The translations under genes and the position numbers were made by a program. A stretch of 64,000 nucleotides of DNA from Desnuesiella massiliensis. GTDB lineage: Bacteria > Bacillota > Clostridia > Clostridiales > Clostridiaceae. The notes beneath the pieces were generated by a model. The model was given only the letters and a program-made list of their open reading frames with translations. It was not told the DNA's origin and searched no databases. Location of the stretch: contig NZ_LN879456.1 in the NCBI RefSeq assembly GCF_001403615.1, forward strand, positions 1,240,001-1,304,000, written 5' to 3'. Positions 52,027 to 61,261 of this stretch are shown here, in pieces. Position 1 is the stretch's first letter; each line of letters begins with the position of its first letter.

Positions 52027-52857
52027 GTGGAAGGCAAAGAAAAAGCAAAACCTAAAGGCGGAAAGCCTAGAGGATATAGCTTAAACAAAGAGAATAAAAA
52101 GATATGCGATGAGCAAATTAAAGAATTTATTATGGAGTCAATCGATGGTGATGCTATTAACTATGGATATAGAAAAATAGCCCACCACTTAAGAAAGTAT
52201 TATAATCTTGTGATTAATCATAAGAAGGTTTATAGACTATGTAAAGAACTCTGTGTGCTCAAAGATCAAAGAGTTATTAAACCTAAAATAAAGAGAATTA
52301 TTGCAGCTAACAGAACTATAACAGGCTCAAATCAACTATGGGAAATGGATATAAAATATGGCTACATCCAAGGTGAGGATAAATTCTTTTACCTGTTAAA
52401 CTTGATTGACGTCTTTGATAGAAGTATTATCGATTACCATATGGGATTACACTGTGAAGCTAAAGATGCTACCGCATTACTTAGAAAGTGCCTAATAAGA
52501 AGAAATCTATTTGAGGAAGGAGCTAAAAAGCCCGTAATAAGAACAGATAATGGTCCACAGTTTGTAAGCCATAAATTCAGCAAATGCTGCACAGAAATTA
52601 AAATAGAACATGAAAGAATACCAGTAAAGACACCAAATAAAAACGCTCATGTAGAATCATTTCATAGAATACTTGAGGATGAATGTTTAAAAATCAATGA
52701 GTTTCAAAATTATGCGGAAGCATATGAGATAGTAAACGAATTCATGGACTTTTATAACGATAGGCGAATGCATTCAAGCTTAAAGTTTATGTCACCAAAT
52801 GAGTTTTACAACCTTTATTTTGGAGAAAGCCTAACCAATATTGAGATAAGGGCGTAA
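52027..52857 (+). CDS. IS3-family transposase OrfB, copy 2
   Basis: Protein identical to copy 1 OrfB, with an intact DDE triad. The frame is continuous back to the OrfA shift site, so a full OrfAB fusion can be produced. Confidence 0.92.
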   Translation: MEGKEKAKPKGGKPRGYSLNKENKKICDEQIKEFIMESIDGDAINYGYRKIAHHLRKYYNLVINHKKVYRLCKELCVLKDQRVIKPKIKRIIAANRTITGSNQLWEMDIKYGYIQGEDKFFYLLNLIDVFDRSIIDYHMGLHCEAKDATALLRKCLIRRNLFEEGAKKPVIRTDNGPQFVSHKFSKCCTEIKIEHERIPVKTPNKNAHVESFHRILEDECLKINEFQNYAEAYEIVNEFMDFYNDRRMHSSLKFMSPNEFYNLYFGESLTNIEIRA

Positions 52858-52965
52858 ATCTAAGAAAAGTAGAGAATTTATTAGTCCTTGTCCAAAACAA
52901 AGGGGTTAATCCGAAATCACGAAGCGTTTCGCCAAGTGTTTTACGTACAAAAGCTTACACTTACT

Positions 52966-53703
52966 TTAAATGGTGGTCTCTTTGGGTTTAAAATGTTTTA
53001 TATAATCACATTCTACTTCAATGATATCGCTGTAAGGAGGCTCTAATCTTAGAAGTCTTTTTATAAATAATTTTTGATTGTAATTAATACTTATTTCTTC
53101 ATACCATGGGCGTTTTTTGCTTTTCTTAGGCTTTTCAAAGGTAGAATATAAAAGATATAACAGCAAATCACCCAAATAAGAAAAGTCGGTATCACATTTA
53201 TATTGCTTGCCATCAATCCATCTGGCTAATCCAAAATCCACAAGCGAAATATTATTACCGTCATACAAAACATTGGCACACCTAATATCTCTGTGAACCA
53301 CACCGTTATAATGCAAGTACTTAATAACCTCAATTAATTGAAGTCCTATATTATATATCTCTGAAGCGTTGAAAACATAATTTTGTTTGAAAAGCATTTC
53401 TTCTATCGTCTTGCCCGGCTTAAATTCCAAAACAAAGGCATAAAACCCTTTATTATTTATTACACCTAACAATTCTGGAATTTTTTCGTGTTTGAGCTGT
53501 GAAAGGATGACTGCTTCGTGTACATTTTTTTCTTTATTCTTCTTAAGCATTTTGGATTTAAAACGCTTAATTATAACAGGTGACCCTGATGGAGAAGATG
53601 CAAAATAGCACTTTCCATATCGACCTTCCCCTACAGAGTGAACGACTGTATAACCACCAATCTCCTTTTCCATGCATGTTTTTGAGTAAAATGGAAGTAT
53701 CAT
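52966..53703 (-). CDS. Serine/threonine protein kinase-like protein
   Basis: A 245-residue Hanks-type kinase domain with no membrane anchor. Visible motifs: glycine loop VGEGRYGKCYF, catalytic Lys in VIIKRF, catalytic loop VVHRDIRCANVLY (HRD with Arg in place of the usual Lys two residues on), and DFG in LVDFGLARW. The HRDxR variant may alter activity; it is also seen in other kinase families. The domain is truncated after helix E-like segments compared with full-length kinases (about 260 residues or more). It is in line with the small membrane-protein gene upstream. Confidence 0.82.
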   Translation of the reverse strand: MILPFYSKTCMEKEIGGYTVVHSVGEGRYGKCYFASSPSGSPVIIKRFKSKMLKKNKEKNVHEAVILSQLKHEKIPELLGVINNKGFYAFVLEFKPGKTIEEMLFKQNYVFNASEIYNIGLQLIEVIKYLHYNGVVHRDIRCANVLYDGNNISLVDFGLARWIDGKQYKCDTDFSYLGDLLLYLLYSTFEKPKKSKKRPWYEEISINYNQKLFIKRLLRLEPPYSDIIEVECDYIKHFKPKETTI

Positions 53704-53762
53704 AGTACTATATTTTTGCTCCTTTATGATATCCTTTTTCCAAACTAATTAATTTAATATCC

Positions 53763-53915
53763 TTAACTAAATGACAGAAGTAAATCTACAAGCCATAACA
53801 GTACAGCTGATAGGCAAATAATTAAGCATATAAATAACGTATATTTCGTATTGCAAGAACAACTTGGTTTTCGGAGAAAAGATTTTCTTATGTTAATACA
53901 ATTTTTACTTTTCAT
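53763..53915 (-). CDS. Small Cys-rich membrane protein
   Basis: A 50-residue protein with a basic N-terminus containing PSCSC and a C-terminal membrane helix (LFICLIICLSAVLLWLVDLLL). AGGAGG lies 8 bases before the ATG at 53915, so translation is likely. No family is recognised. Confidence 0.55.
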   Translation of the reverse strand: MKSKNCINIRKSFLRKPSCSCNTKYTLFICLIICLSAVLLWLVDLLLSFS

Positions 53916-54025
53916 AATGAAGACCTCCTTGCTATTTTGGTGCAAATATCATTCTCACATTACATAGTGAGATATGTTTCCAACTGGCAATATAGGGTTT
54001 TTTGACATTCATTACGCAATTAATT

Positions 54026-54166
54026 TTATATAGACTCATATGGTTCAACATGAATAATCGTTGAAGTCTGGCTACCAAATTTTGATTTAAGCACGTTTTC
54101 AATTTTATGTTGCAAAGCATGTGCCTCAGAAACTTTCATATCTGGAATAACCAATACATGTAGATC
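54026..54166 (-). pseudogene. Cation diffusion facilitator, 3' fragment
   Basis: Encodes the cytoplasmic C-terminal domain of a CDF transporter: DLHVLVIPDMKVSEAHALQHKIENVLKS... and HVEPYES. It lacks a start and lies directly after the IS end; the 3-base ATC duplication (54,164-54,166 and 55,419-55,421) shows where it joins the 5' part. Confidence 0.85.
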
Positions 54167-54207
54167 GAAAACTGTCAAGAATATTACACAAATAAAACAG
54201 TTAATTT

Positions 54208-54987
54208 TTAAGAACATTTTTCTTTCCAAAATTGATTTGGTGTTTTATAATCAAGCGATGAGTGCATTCTATCACTATTGTAGTACAACTCAATATATTT
54301 GATAATTGCACGCTTCGCTTCCTTGAACTTTAATTTTGAAATGTCCTCAATTTCTTGCTTAAGGGTTTTCCAAAATGTTTCTATAGGTTGATTGTCACTT
54401 GGATTTCCAGGTCTAGACATGCTTGAACGCATTTTGTAACCTATAAGAATATCCTTTGTAGCGTTTGAGGTATACTGACAACCACGATCTGAATGAAATA
54501 TAACACCCTCTGTAGGCTTAAATCTATGATACGCCATGTTTATAGCTTCATGTACTATTTCTTGTCTCATGTGAGTGTTTATATTCCAACCTACTATTCT
54601 ACGCGAAGCTACATCAATTATTGCACTTAGATAAAGCTTAGATTTATAGATTTTTATTTCAGTAATATCAGCACACCAAAGAGCATTTGGATTAGTGATA
54701 GAAAATTTATCTACAACCAAATTCTCACTAAGATATTCTGCAGATGTCTTTTTAGCGTAGCTTTTACGTTTTTTACCACATTTAGGTTGTAGTCCATTAT
54801 GCTTTAATATTGAAGTAATTTTGGGTTCCGAGACATGGATATCCCTATTTAAAAGTTCTTTTCTAATACGAATTCTACCATAGTTTCCATGATGTCTTTT
54901 AAAACAATTAATTACTTCCTGCTCAACCTCTATTTCTTTAACTGTCTTACATTTGAATTTGTGTTTATACAAGCCACTTCTTGACAC
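54208..54987 (-). CDS. IS150-like transposase OrfB
   Basis: A 259-residue rve-type DDE integrase: D in LWCADITEIKIY, D in IFHSDRGCQYTS and E in DNQPIETFWKTLKQE. The frame continues upstream (RLEFAKKELNQYDTSLVCRILKVS) to the OrfA shift site, so it is made as an OrfAB fusion. Confidence 0.92.
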   Translation of the reverse strand: MSRSGLYKHKFKCKTVKEIEVEQEVINCFKRHHGNYGRIRIRKELLNRDIHVSEPKITSILKHNGLQPKCGKKRKSYAKKTSAEYLSENLVVDKFSITNPNALWCADITEIKIYKSKLYLSAIIDVASRRIVGWNINTHMRQEIVHEAINMAYHRFKPTEGVIFHSDRGCQYTSNATKDILIGYKMRSSMSRPGNPSDNQPIETFWKTLKQEIEDISKLKFKEAKRAIIKYIELYYNSDRMHSSLDYKTPNQFWKEKCS

Positions 54988-55046
54988 TTTTAAGATACGG
55001 CATACTAAGCTTGTGTCATATTGATTGAGTTCTTTTTTGGCAAACT

Positions 55047-55340
55047 CTAATCGTGCTTTTGTTGTTTCGCAAAGTATGCCGCTGCTTTTTTTAGTATTTC
55101 AACCTCTTGCCTGAGAATTTCATTTTCCTTCTCAAGTTTCTTTAATTTAGCGTCCTCTGGACGAAGCTTTCCACTACCTACAAAAGCTTGATGTCCGTAA
55201 GTTTTAAACTCATCAATCCATCTATATAGCATTATATGGCTAATGCCAAATTTTTCAGCGACAACCTTCGGTTTTAAACCTTCGTTTACCACTAATTCGC
55301 ATGCTTGAATTTTAAAATCACTTGTATATTTTCTTGCCAT
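55047..55340 (-). CDS. IS150-like OrfA
   Basis: A 97-residue HTH_Tnp_1-type protein (FKIQACELVVNEGLKPKVVAEKFGISHIMLYRWIDEF) ending in a coiled-coil. The run AAAAAAAG (in CTAAAAAAAGCAGC) near its end is the likely -1 frameshift site for OrfAB. Confidence 0.9.
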   Translation of the reverse strand: MARKYTSDFKIQACELVVNEGLKPKVVAEKFGISHIMLYRWIDEFKTYGHQAFVGSGKLRPEDAKLKKLEKENEILRQEVEILKKAAAYFAKQQKHD

Positions 55341-55418
55341 AAGTACACAACCTCCATTTGTTAAAATTATACTATATTTTTAACTGTTTTAGGTGTGTAC
55401 TTTTACTATACAACTTTC

Positions 55419-56159
55419 ATCTATAAACACTTCATCTTTTCTTCCTCTGCTTCTTATCTTATGACACTCTTTTACTTCTTCACACGACATTGTTGCTTCA
55501 TATATTTCTTCACTGTTCAGAACTGCTGAGTCCGTTAATGTTTTGGTTGCTTCCATAAAAATTTCAAAACTTGCCTTAAATATAAACAATGAAATTAGTA
55601 ATGATACGCATCCATCTATTATTGGAGGAACACCCATTCGCAATAAGATCATTGTAACAATAACCCCACACGTAATAAGTACATCGCTTTTTGTATGTTC
55701 CGAATCCGATATCAAAACATCACTTGATAGTTTTATCCCCTGTGAACGTTCATATATAACAACAAAAATATTTACAATCAATGTACAAATCATTACAACA
55801 AAGCTAATCGTAGATATCTCAGGTGTTTTGGGATGTATTATATTTATTATAGAATTATATGCAACTTTACTTCCTACAACAAATAATAACATTCCAATAA
55901 TCATGCTTGAAATAGTCTCAAATTTCTTGTGCCCATATGGATGATTTTTGTCTATCGGACGTCCGGCAATGGATAAACCAACAATACCTACAATATTGCC
56001 GCTTCCATCACTTAAAGAGTGATAACCATCTGCGATTATACTTCCACTATTTGCGATTGTTCCTATGACAATTTTAAATATGGCAACTCCAAAGTTCAAT
56101 CCCATGATAATCCATAACACCCATATTGCTTGTTTTGTATTTCCTGATTCTTTATTCAT
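55419..56159 (-). pseudogene. Cation diffusion facilitator, 5' part (IS-interrupted)
   Basis: Encodes the membrane domain of a CDF-type cation exporter: about six membrane helices, with the metal site in SIIADGYHSLSDGSGNIVG (HxxxD) and a second in LISDSEHTKSDVLI. The ATG at 56159 has GGAG upstream; a longer frame runs to 56192. Coding continues as EVFID up to the ATC duplication, after which the frame is IS-derived. The lost C-terminal domain is needed for regulation, so efflux is probably impaired. Confidence 0.88.
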
Positions 56160-56173
56160 TGGTTCTCCTTTTT

Positions 56174-56638
56174 CTATATCTTTGATCCGCAATTCATGCA
56201 GAATTTTGCGTTTGGTAAAAGCTTTTCCTTACAATTAGGGCATGTCAATTCTACGTTTACCCTTTCACCACATTCCAAGCAGAATTTTGAACCCGCAGGG
56301 ATTTTAGAATTGCATTTACTGCAAATCAAATTATTATGCTGACCTATGGTCTGATTTTGTAAAGGCTGATTCGCTTGTATTGGTTGATTTGGATACATTG
56401 GCTGATTAGGGTTGGGTTGGTTCGTATACGGTTGCTGATTTGGATACGGCTGCTGATTTGGATAAGGCTGTTGATTTGGATGAGGCTGGTAGTAGGGATC
56501 ATAATGATCCTTTGAATGGCTTCCCGAAAAAATAGTATTAAAAAGATTACCCAAAACTCCATTTTGTCTGTAATGATTGTATCCATTATTACCGTTTTTA
56601 TAGTGATGACCTTTTGATGATTTTGAAAAGAAACTCAT
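56174..56638 (-). CDS. Double zinc-ribbon protein with YPNQQ repeats
   Basis: A 154-residue protein. The middle has a Pro/Asn/Gln-rich low-complexity stretch with tandem YPNQQP units (about 55-85). The C-terminal ~50 residues carry two zinc ribbons (CSKCNSKIPAGSKFCLECGE; CPNCKEKLLPNAKFCMNCGS). The ATG at 56638 has GGAGTG upstream. It overlaps the longer cation-efflux frame, so the two may be co-expressed. Function unknown, perhaps a metal-binding adaptor. Confidence 0.8.
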   Translation of the reverse strand: MSFFSKSSKGHHYKNGNNGYNHYRQNGVLGNLFNTIFSGSHSKDHYDPYYQPHPNQQPYPNQQPYPNQQPYTNQPNPNQPMYPNQPIQANQPLQNQTIGQHNNLICSKCNSKIPAGSKFCLECGERVNVELTCPNCKEKLLPNAKFCMNCGSKI

Positions 56639-56733
56639 TTTAATCACTCCTTTATTTTTTTAATGATGGGATTTCACTTATATTTTTTAAGAACAATATA
56701 GTAATATCCATACGATAGTTCAATGTTGGTAGT

Positions 56734-57096
56734 TTATTTAGCATTTTCTAAAACGTATTTTAAACTTGAATATCCTGCACTCTGTACTAAAGCATTATAG
56801 CGAATTGTATTTTCTGCCAATGCTGCTGATTCAGTATCTATATCCACATTATTACCATCCAGTCTATAACTTAGATTACTGTTTTCTTGTATAACTTCTA
56901 TATCAACATTTTCTACATCGCTATTTTTAAAATCACTTTTACTAATTTCTTGAAGTAGTTGTTCTTCAAAGGTTACCGTTTTTCTTTTATAATTTGGTGT
57001 ATCAACATTTGCAATATTCTGAGCTATTACTTGATTGCGCATCCAACTTGCATCTAAAGCCTTGTGAACGATATTTTTACTCTCAAATATTTTATC
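56734..57096 (-). pseudogene. flgB: flgB 3' part (IS-interrupted)
   Basis: Flagellar basal-body rod protein FlgB lacking its first codons. The frame is open to the IS boundary: IFESKNIVHKALDASW, then RNQVIAQNIANVDTPNYKRK, the flagellar rod N-terminal motif, and a C-terminal coiled-coil. With the 11 bases at 58,483-58,493 the gene reads M-L-D-K-I-F-E-S and is 122 codons. No flgC or fliE follows, so it is also isolated from its usual operon. Confidence 0.88.
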
Positions 57097-57151
57097 GGAT
57101 TAACCCCTTTGTTTTGGACAAGGACTAATAAATTCTCTACTTTTCTTAGAT

Positions 57152-57982
57152 TTACGCCCTTATCTCAATATTGGTTAGGCTTTCTCCAAAATAAAGGTTG
57201 TAAAACTCATTTGGTGACATAAACTTTAAGCTTGAATGCATTCGCCTATCGTTATAAAAGTCCATGAATTCGTTTACTATCTCATATGCTTCCGCATAAT
57301 TTTGAAACTCATTGATTTTTAAACATTCATCCTCAAGTATTCTATGAAATGATTCTACATGAGCGTTTTTATTTGGTGTCTTTACTGGTATTCTTTCATG
57401 TTCTATTTTAATTTCTGTGCAGCATTTGCTGAATTTATGGCTTACAAACTGTGGACCATTATCTGTTCTTATTACGGGCTTTTTAGCTCCTTCCTCAAAT
57501 AGATTTCTTCTTATTAGGCACTTTCTAAGTAATGCGGTAGCATCTTTAGCTTCACAGTGTAATCCCATATGGTAATCGATAATACTTCTATCAAAGACGT
57601 CAATCAAGTTTAACAGGTAAAAGAATTTATCCTCACCTTGGATGTAGCCATATTTTATATCCATTTCCCATAGTTGATTTGAGCCTGTTATAGTTCTGTT
57701 AGCTGCAATAATTCTCTTTATTTTAGGTTTAATAACTCTTTGATCTTTGAGCACACAGAGTTCTTTACATAGTCTATAAACCTTCTTATGATTAATCACA
57801 AGATTATAATACTTTCTTAAGTGGTGGGCTATTTTTCTATATCCATAGTTAATAGCATCACCATCGATTGACTCCATAATAAATTCTTTAATTTGCTCAT
57901 CGCATATCTTTTTATTCTCTTTGTTTAAGCTATATCCTCTAGGCTTTCCGCCTTTAGGTTTTGCTTTTTCTTTGCCTTCCAC
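57152..57982 (-). CDS. IS3-family transposase OrfB, copy 3
   Basis: Protein identical to the OrfB of copies 1 and 2; the DDE triad and the -1 frameshift arrangement are intact. Confidence 0.92.
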   Translation of the reverse strand: MEGKEKAKPKGGKPRGYSLNKENKKICDEQIKEFIMESIDGDAINYGYRKIAHHLRKYYNLVINHKKVYRLCKELCVLKDQRVIKPKIKRIIAANRTITGSNQLWEMDIKYGYIQGEDKFFYLLNLIDVFDRSIIDYHMGLHCEAKDATALLRKCLIRRNLFEEGAKKPVIRTDNGPQFVSHKFSKCCTEIKIEHERIPVKTPNKNAHVESFHRILEDECLKINEFQNYAEAYEIVNEFMDFYNDRRMHSSLKFMSPNEFYNLYFGESLTNIEIRA

Positions 57983-58077
57983 ATTTAAGTTATAGTAATA
58001 TGTTGATCTCCCAAGCTTAACTACTTTCAGTACAAAAACTGCGTTATATCCTTGATCTATATACTTTTTAGCTATGT

Positions 58078-58407
58078 CTACTTTATCTTTAATTGAGGGT
58101 TTGCTTTTTTTATTAAGTCTTTAAGAATTGCTATTTCTAAGTCTTTTTCTCCTAATAACTTTTTTAACTGATCATTTTCTTTTGTTACTTCTGTAAGCTC
58201 GCTTTCAAGCTCCTTTTCTCCCCCAATTAAAGTCTTTCTTCCTGGCTTAACTTTAATTTCATCCTTAGCTTTTGAATTTTTTATCCAAGTAAATATGGTT
58301 GACTTTGACACTCCGTGTCTTCTTGCAACTAGTGAAACATTTCCTACTTCCTGTACTTCTCTTAATATTTCATCTTTTAGCTCTTTTGTATAACTTTTAC
58401 CTTTCAT
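58078..58407 (-). CDS. IS3-family OrfA, copy 3
   Basis: Protein identical to OrfA of the other copies, with its own GGAGG ribosome site. Confidence 0.92.
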   Translation of the reverse strand: MKGKSYTKELKDEILREVQEVGNVSLVARRHGVSKSTIFTWIKNSKAKDEIKVKPGRKTLIGGEKELESELTEVTKENDQLKKLLGEKDLEIAILKDLIKKANPQLKIK

Positions 58408-58482
58408 AACTTACCTCCAATCACTTTCTACATTATAATAAATGTATAGGCAATTGTCCAAGTCAATCTAGGGGCTTAAGAG

Positions 58483-58493
58483 TTATCAAGCAT
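58483..58493 (-). pseudogene. flgB: flgB 5' end with ribosome site
   Basis: ATG-CTT-GAT-AA, preceded by AGAGGAGA (58,500-58,507). These are the first codons of flgB, cut by IS copy 3. Confidence 0.8.
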
Positions 58494-58589
58494 AATAGTA
58501 TCTCCTCTCACTGTGAATGGTTATCGCGGTTAGTAAATTTGTACATTGTTTAAATAACATAGCTCTTAATCTAGTAGTAATACTTCATC

Positions 58590-58630
58590 GATATCTGATG
58601 AAACTTTAAGTCATAATTCCATCAGATATC
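58590..58630 (-). terminator. Hairpin downstream of the P-type ATPase
   Basis: Eleven-bp perfect arms (GATATCTGATG / CATCAGATATC) around a 19-base loop, 35 bases after the ATPase stop. The T-run is weak, so it may act mainly as an mRNA 3' end. Confidence 0.6.
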
Positions 58631-58664
58631 AGTTAAGTCATTTTATGAAATAACTAAGCATTTA

Positions 58665-61184
58665 TCATTTGATAATTTTCTTAACAAGTTTCACAATTTC
58701 ATACCACAATACAGCTGCAGCTGCTATTCCTACTGCTCCAAAAAACTGACTGGCCGATAGTGGCTCAAATTTTAAGAAATGGTTAATTGGTGTATACAGG
58801 ATAATGAGCAACCCAAGGACTGTGAAAATATTAACTGCCCACATAACCTTATCCTTTGCAAGACGAACAATTGATTGAAATGCAAAATCGTGATCCGAGC
58901 TATTAACCTGAACTAAAAACAGATTTGATAACATAATAATTGCAAGCCCCATTGCACGAGCTAATGGTGCATTGTCGGGATTGCCTCCAAGAATGGTAAA
59001 GTAAGTACCAAAGGAAGCTGCAAAAATTACGAGTCCCTGAATAATACTTTTAATAAAGATTCTTGCGTTTAATAATTTCTCTTTCGGATTGCGCGGTTTC
59101 CTATCCATAATGTCTGATTCAGCAGGCTGACGCTCTAAAACGATGGAACAGGTTGGATCTATAATCAACTCCAGTAAAACAACATGAAGAGGCAGAAGAA
59201 GTATTGCTGCTGGTGTTATACCCAACATTGGAGCTAAAAGTGAGGCAAATGCTATCGGAATATGAATTGTGAAAACATATCCTACTGCCTTACGAATATT
59301 ATCGTAGATTCTTCTACCATCTTTCACTGTTTCAACGATGGTTGTAAAGTTATCATCCATTAGAATTAAATCAGCAGCTTCTCTTGATACCTCGCTACCA
59401 CGCTTGCCCATTGCTATACCGATATCCGCATATTTAAGTGCCGGTGCGTCATTTACACCATCACCTGTCATTGCAACGATTTCTCCATTCTCTTTAAATG
59501 CTTTAACAATACGCATTTTATGTTCAGGAACAACACGGGAGAAGATACTTACGTCCTTGACTTTTTCACGAAGCTCCTCGTCACTCATTTCATTTAACAT
59601 ATCTCCAGTTATAATATGGTCACTGTTTGGCATACCAATTTTTTTTGCTATGGATGAAGCGGTAATACCATTGTCACCTGTAATCATTACTACGCGAATA
59701 CCAGCTTTGTTACAGACAGCAATATCATTTTTTACGCTCTCTCTCGGAGGATCGGCAAGACCAATTAATCCAAGAAGTGTCAGCGAACAATCTGTGATTT
59801 TTTCTGGAATGTCACTTTCGGTTTGTGGCTTCATGTTAGCTACGGCGATAACACGTAGTCCTTCTTTAGACATTTCAGTAATTTTCTGTTCAGTAAGCTC
59901 TCTATCCTTATTTGACATATTGCAAACAGTCAAAATTCGCTCTGGCGATCCCTTAGCAGCAATGATGATTTCACCATTTCTGCGCCATACATGCCCCATC
60001 ATTTTCAGTTCATTTGTAAAGGCATACTCTGTGATAAGTTCTCCGCCAAACAAATGCTCCTTCGAAATTCCATGACTATCACAATAACTTAACATTGCTT
60101 TTTCCATGGGATCATAAGCATCTGTCTCACAACCAAGTCCCATAGTTTCAATGAGAGAATGTGTATCATCGTTCAGTGCCCAGGTATTCTGCACAGTCAT
60201 CTGGTTCATGGTTATTGTTCCCGTCTTATCAACGCATAGTACAGATACTGCACCTAAAGTCTCAACAGATGGTAATTTACGCACAAGGGATTGTTTTTTT
60301 GCCAAGCGCCAAGCTCCCATAGATAAGAATACGGTTAGAATTACAGGAAATTCTTCAGGTATCATCGCCATTGCAAGAGTTATACCTGAAAGAATACTTT
60401 CAATAATTCTATCCCCAAAAACATGATCAGGAAGATTAAAATAGGTAACCACTCCGACAAGTGCAAACAGTACAGCTGCAATTCCTGCACAAATTTTCAC
60501 TAGATTACCTGTTTGTTTCTGGAGAGGGGTATCTTCATTTGGTGCTGAGGCTACATTAGCACCGATTTTACCATATTCAGTCGTTGCACCGATTTTATCA
60601 ACCAATACAGTTGCTGTTCCTTGAGTTACCAATGTTCCCGCATAGCAATAATCTTTACGCCAATAATCTTTCGTAGGCTCTGCGTTTTCTGTGTTTATCT
60701 TCCAGACTCCCTCTGCCTCACCGGTAAGGGAAGACTCATCGACACAAAGGTCATTGCATTTTACTACAATACCATCAGCCGGGATTTTCACACCCTCATA
60801 AATCATCATCAAGTCGCCAGGTACAAGGTCTGAACTTGCGATAACAGTTTCTTTTCTATCACGGATTACTGTGACATGAGGAGCCGATAAATCTTTAAGT
60901 GCATTTAAAGTTTTATCTGTTTTCCATTCTTGAATAACATCAATACTGATAATACCTATAACAAAAATCAGCATGATTGCACCATCCCTTGGTTCCCCAA
61001 GGATAAAATAAATAACTGCAGCAACAATTAACAGTAAAAACATCGGCTCACAAATGATGTGAAAGACCTTCTTAATGAAGCTATCTTTCTTTTGTGGAGT
61101 CAATTCGTTTTTACCATATTTGTCCTGCAGTTTCTTCGCTTCGACGGAGCTTAGTCCCGCCATGCTTTGTTTGTAGTCTGTCAT
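58665..61184 (-). CDS. P-type cation-transporting ATPase (P2-type)
   Basis: An 839-residue ten-helix cation pump. It has the A-domain DESSLTGEAE, phosphorylation site CVDKTGTIT (about residue 320), and MTGDGVNDAPALK (about 573). Helix M4 carries PEEFP rather than the PEGLP of SERCA-type calcium pumps, and M6 has ELIIDPTCS, so the ion may not be Ca2+. GGAGGTAAC precedes the ATG. A NiCo-type riboswitch with a terminator lies in its leader, pointing to export of Co2+, Ni2+ or Fe2+/Mn2+-like metal. Base composition looks less AT-rich than the left part. Confidence 0.93.
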   Translation of the reverse strand: MTDYKQSMAGLSSVEAKKLQDKYGKNELTPQKKDSFIKKVFHIICEPMFLLLIVAAVIYFILGEPRDGAIMLIFVIGIISIDVIQEWKTDKTLNALKDLSAPHVTVIRDRKETVIASSDLVPGDLMMIYEGVKIPADGIVVKCNDLCVDESSLTGEAEGVWKINTENAEPTKDYWRKDYCYAGTLVTQGTATVLVDKIGATTEYGKIGANVASAPNEDTPLQKQTGNLVKICAGIAAVLFALVGVVTYFNLPDHVFGDRIIESILSGITLAMAMIPEEFPVILTVFLSMGAWRLAKKQSLVRKLPSVETLGAVSVLCVDKTGTITMNQMTVQNTWALNDDTHSLIETMGLGCETDAYDPMEKAMLSYCDSHGISKEHLFGGELITEYAFTNELKMMGHVWRRNGEIIIAAKGSPERILTVCNMSNKDRELTEQKITEMSKEGLRVIAVANMKPQTESDIPEKITDCSLTLLGLIGLADPPRESVKNDIAVCNKAGIRVVMITGDNGITASSIAKKIGMPNSDHIITGDMLNEMSDEELREKVKDVSIFSRVVPEHKMRIVKAFKENGEIVAMTGDGVNDAPALKYADIGIAMGKRGSEVSREAADLILMDDNFTTIVETVKDGRRIYDNIRKAVGYVFTIHIPIAFASLLAPMLGITPAAILLLPLHVVLLELIIDPTCSIVLERQPAESDIMDRKPRNPKEKLLNARIFIKSIIQGLVIFAASFGTYFTILGGNPDNAPLARAMGLAIIMLSNLFLVQVNSSDHDFAFQSIVRLAKDKVMWAVNIFTVLGLLIILYTPINHFLKFEPLSASQFFGAVGIAAAAVLWYEIVKLVKKIIK

Positions 61185-61261
61185 AAAAGTTACCTCCGTT
61201 TAGCCTATTTGGCATTCGATTGATAGCTCTATGGCACTCCATTCAAGTTCACTTTGTTCCT

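Larger units (their letters stand above)
51527..52912 (+). mobile_element. IS3-family element, copy 2 (1,386 bp)
   Basis: Same length and ends as copy 1, but in the opposite orientation. The flanking pentamers do not match: ATTAT (51,522-51,526) against GAAAT (52,913-52,917). With no duplication, this copy most likely results from recombination between two copies, joining mobile-element DNA on the left to a different region on the right. Confidence 0.9.
54167..55418 (-). mobile_element. Second IS3-family element (IS150-like), inserted in the cation-efflux gene
   Basis: 1,252 bp. The ends are imperfect inverted repeats (GAAAACTGTCAAGAATATTA; GAAAGTTGTATAGTAAAAGT) and ATC is repeated at both sides, a 3-bp duplication. 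It is unrelated in sequence to the 1,386-bp IS3 copies. Confidence 0.88.
57097..58482 (-). mobile_element. IS3-family element, copy 3 (1,386 bp)
   Basis: Same ends and length as copy 1, with TTATC at both sides (57,092-57,096 and 58,483-58,487; GATAA on the element strand). It is inserted after 11 bases of the flgB coding sequence. It differs from copy 1 by at least one silent base (attgatt/attaatt in OrfB). Confidence 0.93.

Noticed and set aside
56400..56470. Short tandem DNA repeat as a CRISPR or regulatory array
   Set aside because: It encodes YPNQQP repeats in a zinc-ribbon protein; the units are too short and contiguous for CRISPR.
47670..58482. Inversion between IS3 copies 1 and 3, suggested by the same GATAA flanks
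   Set aside because: Each interrupted gene is restored exactly in its own place, so both are simple insertions; GATAA is probably a shared target preference.
59338..60075. A 245-codon rightward frame opposite the P-type ATPase
   Set aside because: Antisense shadow of a strongly conserved pump; low-complexity Ser/Leu-rich product without a ribosome site.
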